From Burkholderiales bacterium (lineage in GTDB: Bacteria; Pseudomonadota; Gammaproteobacteria; Burkholderiales; Burkholderiaceae_C), in NCBI GenBank assembly GCA_016213325.1, contig JACRAY010000029.1:282443-346442 (forward strand): a DNA stretch of 64,000 nt. The letters run 5' to 3'. Shown in pieces: positions 61,329 to 64,000 of this stretch; the first letter of the stretch is position 1, and the number at the start of each line of letters is the position of its first letter. The translations under genes were made by a program, and so were the position numbers. Below the pieces are notes generated by a model that was not told where the DNA came from, searched no databases, and saw nothing but the letters and a program-made list of their open reading frames with translations.

Positions 61329-61766
61329 TCAGAGCACCTCGCCTTCGTGGTTGATTAGCACCAACTCGCAGGACTCATATTCTGAAATCAACCCGTAGTC
61401 CTTGTACGTGGTTAGCGCGCACTTGATAAGCTGGATTACCTCGTCAGTCGGATTCGACAATCCAGCAGCTGCGCGGAACCTGATGCTTCGCTTCAGGTAT
61501 TTCCGCTTGCCGGACAGCTCGTGAGAACTCAGAAGTCTTGTATCGAAGCGGTAGGTGTCGTTGCCACGCAAGAACGTCCAGTAGTCCTCGTCGTGGTCAT
61601 CAATTTCACGACCGCAACCTGTCCGGACCAGTGCCATGTCGTTTTCCCGATCAACGGTCCACTTGTCGTTGGACACATATCCCAGACGCAACTTGCTGCG
61701 CACCTGTAGCAGGAATTCTGATTTCTCGCTTTCCGCTTTCGGGACGTACTCGTTTTGGAAGGTCAT
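61329..61766 (-). CDS. 145-residue protein of unknown function in a cassette-like setting
   Basis: From ATG 61764-61766 the protein reads MTFQNEYVPKAESEKSEFLL, contains GYVSNDKWTVDRENDMALVR and SELSGKRKYLKRSIRF-like charged stretches, and ends SCELVLINHEGEVL. It is soluble and rich in Asp, Glu and Arg. I do not recognise a family. A hand count of one line here (61381-61440) gives 48 percent GC against 73 percent for a line near 26.9 kb, which fits acquisition. It sits between a truncated attC upstream and a decayed one downstream. Confidence 0.7.
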   Translation of the reverse strand: MTFQNEYVPKAESEKSEFLLQVRSKLRLGYVSNDKWTVDRENDMALVRTGCGREIDDHDEDYWTFLRGNDTYRFDTRLLSSHELSGKRKYLKRSIRFRAAAGLSNPTDEVIQLIKCALTTYKDYGLISEYESCELVLINHEGEVL

Positions 61767-61800
61767 AGATAAAAACGTCCGCTCGATGCAAGGATTAGGC
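61767..61800 (-). other. truncated attC at the end of the DUF1330 cassette
   Basis: The minus strand reads GCCTAATCC (61792-61800), then TTGCATCGAGCGGACG, and stops matching after about 30 bases. GCCTAATC is a core-like heptamer with one extra base and contains the DUF1330 stop codon. The rest of the hairpin and the right core are missing, so the cassette downstream is fused to it. When translated, such a remnant gives PNPCIERT, a phrase I recall seeing at the start of many spurious ORFs. Confidence 0.6.
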
Positions 61801-62088
61801 ACCATCGCCGTGGATGAGTACGAGGTTCGCTGCTGATGCAGCACGTCTGTGCTCAGCGATGGCCTGGTACTCCTCTGAGAGGTACCAAGCGTTTGCCTTC
61901 TCCTCAGACGGGAACTCGAGAAGTACCGTGCGGTTGTAGTTCCATTCGCCCTCGATCACCCTGGGCGCCTCATCGACAGACAACAGTTTGCCGTCATATT
62001 TCGTGAAGATCTCCATAAAGGCAGCGCCGTACTTCGCATAGGTGGTTCGGTCATGGATATTCAACTGCGCGATCAAATAGACGGACAT
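61795..62088 (-). CDS. DUF1330 family protein in an integron cassette
   Basis: The 97-residue protein from ATG 62086-62088 (SVYLIAQLNIHDRTTYAKYG) has the DUF1330 ferredoxin-like pattern, including LLSVDEAPRVIEGEWNYNRT and ANAWYLSEEYQAIAEHRRAA. Its biochemical role is unknown. The start is preceded by AAGGATCC. The stop lies within a core-like heptamer at 61793-61800. The cassette begins at a degenerate core GTTGGCT (62122-62128). Confidence 0.88.
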   Translation of the reverse strand: MSVYLIAQLNIHDRTTYAKYGAAFMEIFTKYDGKLLSVDEAPRVIEGEWNYNRTVLLEFPSEEKANAWYLSEEYQAIAEHRRAASAANLVLIHGDGA

Positions 62089-62121
62089 GCTAAGGATCCT
62101 TCCGAGGTACAAGGTCGGTTA

Positions 62122-62188
62122 AGCCAACCGCACACCTGCGCGCCGTAGGCGTAGCAGGTGTGTGCGCGTGTCGATTGACATGTTATCC
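62122..62188 (-). other. attC site between the YefM-YoeB and DUF1330 cassettes
   Basis: On the minus strand GGATAAC (62182-62188) is followed by ATGTC, AATCGACACGCGC and a long hairpin (CACACCTGC with GCAGGTGTG, around 62135-62170). It ends at GTTGGCT (62122-62128), for a length of 67 bases. GGATAAC pairs perfectly with GTTATCC at 62769-62775, the other end of the YefM-YoeB cassette. The right core GTTGGCT is imperfect and pairs only loosely with GCCTAATC at the other end of the DUF1330 cassette. Confidence 0.8.
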
Positions 62189-62194
62189 CTCGCG

Positions 62195-62464
62195 CTACTC
62201 ATAGTGAGTCCACATTCGCAGGACGCGAACCGTGCGCTCCTTCTTGAAGACTTCGTAGACCAATCGGTGCTGGATGCTGATGCGGCGGGAATAGGCCGCC
62301 CCCTCAAGATCACCTACAAGCTTTTCAAATGGCGGTGGATTTCGAAAGGGATCATCCGCCAATACGCGCAGCAGCTCCTCAGCATTGTTTCTGAGTCCCG
62401 CCGCGGAGAGCTTCTTGGCATCCTTGAGCGCTTGCTTGGAATAGGCAAGCTGCCAACTCACCAC
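62195..62464 (-). CDS. yoeB: YoeB-type toxin (ribosome-dependent mRNA endonuclease)
   Basis: The 89-residue protein has the Txe/YoeB pattern. It starts WQLAYSKQALKDAKKL, has SRRISIQHRLVYEVFKKERT (the Arg and His-Arg-Leu-Val-Tyr core), and ends VLRMWTHYE, where E. coli YoeB ends in a His-Tyr needed for activity. It starts at GTG 62462-62464, overlapping the yefM stop by seven bases. YoeB cuts mRNA on ribosomes when its antitoxin is lost. The gene ends just before the next attC. Confidence 0.93.
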   Translation of the reverse strand: MVSWQLAYSKQALKDAKKLSAAGLRNNAEELLRVLADDPFRNPPPFEKLVGDLEGAAYSRRISIQHRLVYEVFKKERTVRVLRMWTHYE

Positions 62465-62703
62465 TTCACTGCCCGCGCACTCTTCTCAAGAGGCTCGGCC
62501 ATGCCCTTCTTGATCGATTCGCGCATGCCGGGAACCGAGAGCAAGTACAGGGTCTCCTGAATGGCGTCCCAGTCCCCCGCGGCCACCAGAACAGCGCTGC
62601 TTCGCTTACCAGCAATAACAACGGGACGATGAGACTCGTTAGTCTCGTCGATCAACCGGTAAAGATTTGCGCGCGCCTCACTGGCAGTGACTGGGTTGGT
62701 CAT
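62458..62703 (-). CDS. yefM: YefM-type antitoxin
   Basis: The 81-residue protein begins TNPVTASEARANLYRLIDET, the Phd/YefM N-terminal DNA-binding fold. Next is SHRPVVIAGKRSSAVLVAAG, and then a Glu-rich C-terminal tail that would wrap the toxin. It is the upstream partner of yoeB. The ATG is 62701-62703. The upstream 70 bases hold its promoter and operator. Confidence 0.93.
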   Translation of the reverse strand: MTNPVTASEARANLYRLIDETNESHRPVVIAGKRSSAVLVAAGDWDAIQETLYLLSVPGMRESIKKGMAEPLEKSARAVKW

Positions 62704-62710
62704 ACTGTAA

Positions 62711-62739
62711 AGCGTACGCTTATTCGTACGCCATGTCAA
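62711..62739 (-). promoter_or_regulatory. yefM-yoeB promoter with paired CGTACG operator
   Basis: On the minus strand TTGACA (62734-62739) and TACGCT (62711-62716) are 17 bases apart, forming a sound -35 and a moderate -10. Two copies of CGTACG lie at 62713-62718 and 62725-62730, with centres 12 bases apart, forming the inverted repeat GCGTACG-AATAAG-CGTACGC. As I recall it, E. coli YefM binds two TGTACA hexamers at the same 12-base spacing, so this is probably the autoregulatory operator. The cassette therefore carries its own promoter. Confidence 0.8.
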
Positions 62740-62768
62740 GCGTTCAATGGGGGCGCCGGATCCGCGAG

Positions 62769-62882
62769 GGATAACGTTGGAGTTGACCGGCGCGCAGCGG
62801 CATTGCGCCGCGGGGCGTACGCTCGCCAGCACGCCTCGCGGCGCAATGCCGCTGCGTGTCCGTGTCGAACGACCTGTTAGAC
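62769..62882 (-). other. attC site between the HicBA and YefM-YoeB cassettes
   Basis: On the minus strand: core GTCTAAC (62876-62882), AGGTC, GTTCGACACGGACAC, then a long hairpin with GCGGCATTGCGCCGCG and its complement. GCGCGCCGG, TCAAC, TCCAAC and core GTTATCC (62769-62775) follow, for a total of 114 bases. The left core matches GTTAGAC at the other end of the HicBA cassette exactly. The right core matches GGATAAC at the other end of the YefM-YoeB cassette exactly. Confidence 0.92.
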
Positions 62883-62883
62883 C

Positions 62884-63069
62884 TCACGGCTCCACGACCT
62901 CCAAGTCCCTGCAAATCTTTCTTGCCAGGAAATCGTTGATCTCTCGGTGTCGCGGAACAGTGGAGGATTTGTTCCTGGCGCGGTTCACGAAGACGGAGTG
63001 CTTCGCCCCTTCGCGCAGCAACGCGCAGCCATTTCGCTCTAGGTGCCGCACCAAGTCGGCCCGCTTCAT
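62884..63069 (-). CDS. hicA: HicA-type toxin (mRNA interferase)
   Basis: The 61-residue protein begins MKRADLVRHLERNGCALLRE, continues GAKHSVFVNRARNKSSTVPR and ends with HREINDFLARKICRDLEVVE. It has the double-stranded-RNA-binding-like HicA fold with the catalytic His in KHSVFVN. The start ATG 63067-63069 overlaps the hicB stop as ATGA. The antitoxin gene comes first, reverse of the classic hicAB order. The stop is followed at once by the attC core GTCTAAC. Confidence 0.93.
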   Translation of the reverse strand: MKRADLVRHLERNGCALLREGAKHSVFVNRARNKSSTVPRHREINDFLARKICRDLEVVEP

Positions 63070-63284
63070 TGCGCCGGTAGCGAGAAGCTTTCCCGGATGA
63101 CCTGCTGGCCCTGAATGGATTCTTGAGACAGAGCCCGGTTCGCTTCGAGGACCAGTTCGACGGCCTCTGCCAGATTCGCCCTTGCTTCTTCGAGAGTCGC
63201 GCCCTGCGTGTTCGCGCCAGGCAACTCCTCGATAAAACCGATGTAGCCCTCGGGCACTTGCTGGAACACGGCGGTAAATTGCAT
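63066..63284 (-). CDS. hicB: HicB-type antitoxin
   Basis: The 72-residue protein has the HicB partial RNase H fold: MQFTAVFQQVPEGYIGFIEE, then LPGANTQGATLEEARANLAE and VELVLEANRAL. It is short and shows no separate helix-turn-helix domain, so repression may need another protein or not occur. GGGGAG lies seven bases before the ATG (63282-63284). TAGAAT at 63308-63313 is a possible -10 box within the cassette. Confidence 0.92.
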   Translation of the reverse strand: MQFTAVFQQVPEGYIGFIEELPGANTQGATLEEARANLAEAVELVLEANRALSQESIQGQQVIRESFSLPAQ

Positions 63285-63333
63285 GAGCGCTCCCCGTAGC
63301 TGCCCTCATTCTACCGCTGGGCTGTTCCGTGAG

Positions 63334-63423
63334 GTCTAACGTAGACGTAACCGGCGACTTGCAGCAGTAAGGCGCGCAGCGCCGGGACGCCGCATCGCGT
63401 CCGTGTTGGCGGACATGTTATGC
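63334..63423 (-). other. attC site between the MORN and HicBA cassettes
   Basis: Ninety bases on the minus strand run from GCATAAC (63417-63423) through ATGTC, CGCCAACACGGACGC and GATGCGGCGTCC. They continue with GGCGCTGCGCGCC, GCAAGTCGCCGG, TTAC and GTCTAC to GTTAGAC (63334-63340). It is nearly identical in layout to the site at 63754. The left core pairs exactly with GTTATGC at 63754-63760, and the right core with GTCTAAC at 62876-62882. Confidence 0.93.
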
Positions 63424-63750
63424 CGCAGATGCACGCTCTTTCCCGCGAACAAACGTAGCTTCATGCGCATTGCCTTCTGCGTCCCAGAACTGCCAGACGC
63501 CGTTTTCGAGGCCATCCTCGTACTCGCCCACAGCGGCCGGCCGCCCGTTTGGGTAGTAGTCGCGCCACAGACCTTGCTCTTTTCCCAGTTGGTACGAGCC
63601 CTCGGAAATGACGGTTCCGTTCTCAGCGTACTCAACGAACAAGCCGTGGCGCAACCAGCGTGTTCCATCCGCTGCGAGGGCACGCGCATACCGTAAGTGC
63701 ACGGCGCCGCTTTCGTAGGGGATTTCGGCGATGTTCAGATCTGCTTCCAT
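63418..63750 (-). CDS. MORN-repeat protein in an integron cassette
   Basis: The 110-residue protein has three MORN-like repeats: HGLFVEYAENGTVISEG, GLWRDYYPNGRPAAVGEYED and GVWQFWDAEGNAHEA. This is the pattern often annotated as YwqK-type antitoxin or as effector immunity protein. Here it is a single gene without a toxin. Its ATG (63748-63750) is only three bases from the core site, so there is no room for a ribosome site inside the cassette. The stop TAA lies within the core GCATAAC. Confidence 0.85.
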   Translation of the reverse strand: MEADLNIAEIPYESGAVHLRYARALAADGTRWLRHGLFVEYAENGTVISEGSYQLGKEQGLWRDYYPNGRPAAVGEYEDGLENGVWQFWDAEGNAHEATFVRGKERASAA

Positions 63751-63753
63751 GCG

Positions 63754-63843
63754 GCATAACGCAAAGTTGACCGGCGACTTGCGGCCGAAAGCCGCGCAGC
63801 GGCGGGACGCCGCAAGGCGTCCGTGTTGAACGACAAGTTAGAA
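63754..63843 (-). other. attC site upstream of the MORN cassette
   Basis: Ninety bases on the minus strand run from TTCTAAC (63837-63843) through TTGTC, GTTCAACACGGACGC and CTTGCGGCGTCC. They continue with GCCGCTGCGCGGC, GCAAGTCGCCGG, TCAAC and TTTGC to GTTATGC (63754-63760). The boxes GTTCAAC...GTCAAC are the classical left and right simple sites of attC. The right core pairs with GCATAAC at 63417-63423. The match for the left core would lie past the window end. Confidence 0.93.
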
Positions 63844-63847
63844 GGCG

Positions 63848-64000
63848 TCATTTTCCCTGCAGGTTGTACAACATTCCGCCCGGAGGCGCCGAGGCATCCA
63901 TTACGCCTGGAGCTAGGCTCACGGTGACAGTCGCATCGCCAGAAATCACCTTCGGTCGCTTTAGTTCGCTGGTCTTGGTCTCCCAGTACTCCACTCGCAA
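63848..64000 (-). CDS. C-terminal end of a cassette gene running past the window edge
   Basis: The last 50 codons of a minus-strand ORF are open to TGA 63848-63850, just before the next attC core. The visible sequence includes RVEYWETKTSELKRPKVISG, DATVTVSLAPGVMDASAPPG and a terminal GMLYNLQGK. The protein is too short to name. It sits one cassette closer to the probable attI end than the MORN gene. Confidence 0.65.
   Translation of the reverse strand: MRVEYWETKTSELKRPKVISGDATVTVSLAPGVMDASAPPGGMLYNLQGK

Larger units (their letters stand above)
61134..64000 (-). mobile_element. integron gene-cassette array (no integrase in window)
   Basis: Cassettes follow one another on the minus strand from beyond 64000 down to about 61.8 kb, with possible older ones to 61.1 kb. 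Each of three complete cassettes is bounded by matching cores: GTTATGC (63760) to GCATAAC (63423), GTTAGAC (63340) to GTCTAAC (62882), and GTTATCC (62775) to GGATAAC (62188). The 67-114-base sites between them share the box GTC-N(2-4)-CAACACGGACGC at the start and GCCGGT(C/T)AAC at the end. This likeness is typical of sedentary chromosomal arrays. Sites deteriorate toward lower coordinates, as expected if new cassettes enter beyond 64000. Confidence 0.9.

Overview
The window looks like a chromosomal segment of a high-GC betaproteobacterium of the order Burkholderiales, most likely a Comamonadaceae genus such as Ramlibacter or Variovorax. The grounds are gene order and protein resemblance: a mraZ-to-ftsZ cluster followed by lpxC, then hslVU, a long-tailed DksA, an RNase P RNA beside htpX, and gltIJKL with aspA. 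The genus is inferred and was not checked by a search. Almost everything is on the minus strand. The exceptions are the ruvC tail, a GGDEF-like membrane protein, a Nudix/beta-lactamase fusion and one frameshifted gene.

Layout. 1-166 is the end of ruvC. 163-18388 holds lpxC and the complete division and cell-wall cluster, read mraZ, rsmH, ftsL, ftsI, murE, murF, mraY, murD, ftsW, murG, murC, ddl, ftsQ, ftsA, ftsZ. Ten successive junctions from rsmH/ftsL to ddl/ftsQ have overlapping stop and start codons. A promoter with four AGTG repeats at a 10-base period precedes mraZ, and a terminator follows ftsZ. 18680-26069 holds hslUV, a STAS-like protein, dksA, a CobW-type metal GTPase and an rRNA methyltransferase. 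26139-33847 holds a sensor with a degenerate GGDEF domain, then a giant secreted RTX protein of clearly lower GC, preceded by a tiny overlapping leader ORF. 33848-47591 is housekeeping again: xerC, a DUF484 protein, dapF, the Nudix/beta-lactamase fusion, rnpB, htpX, pyrC, gltIJKL, aspA and a LysR regulator.

47598-61137 is an accessory stretch of small stand-alone genes (NTF2/SnoaL, GNAT, VOC, GST, GFA, Rid, YCII, GrpB and others), mostly on the minus strand. It contains at least three broken genes: a VOC gene with an internal deletion, a frameshifted GNAT and a frameshifted plus-strand gene.

From about 61.1 kb to the window end lies the main find, an integron gene-cassette array read on the minus strand. 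Three consecutive cassettes carry matching core sites at both ends (GTTATGC/GCATAAC, GTTAGAC/GTCTAAC, GTTATCC/GGATAAC). The hairpin sites between them share a common box sequence. Payloads are a MORN-repeat protein, a HicB-HicA toxin-antitoxin pair, a YefM-YoeB pair with its own promoter and paired CGTACG operator, and a DUF1330 protein. Further unknown genes sit behind progressively decayed sites toward lower coordinates. No integrase is in the window. If one exists it should lie beyond 64000.
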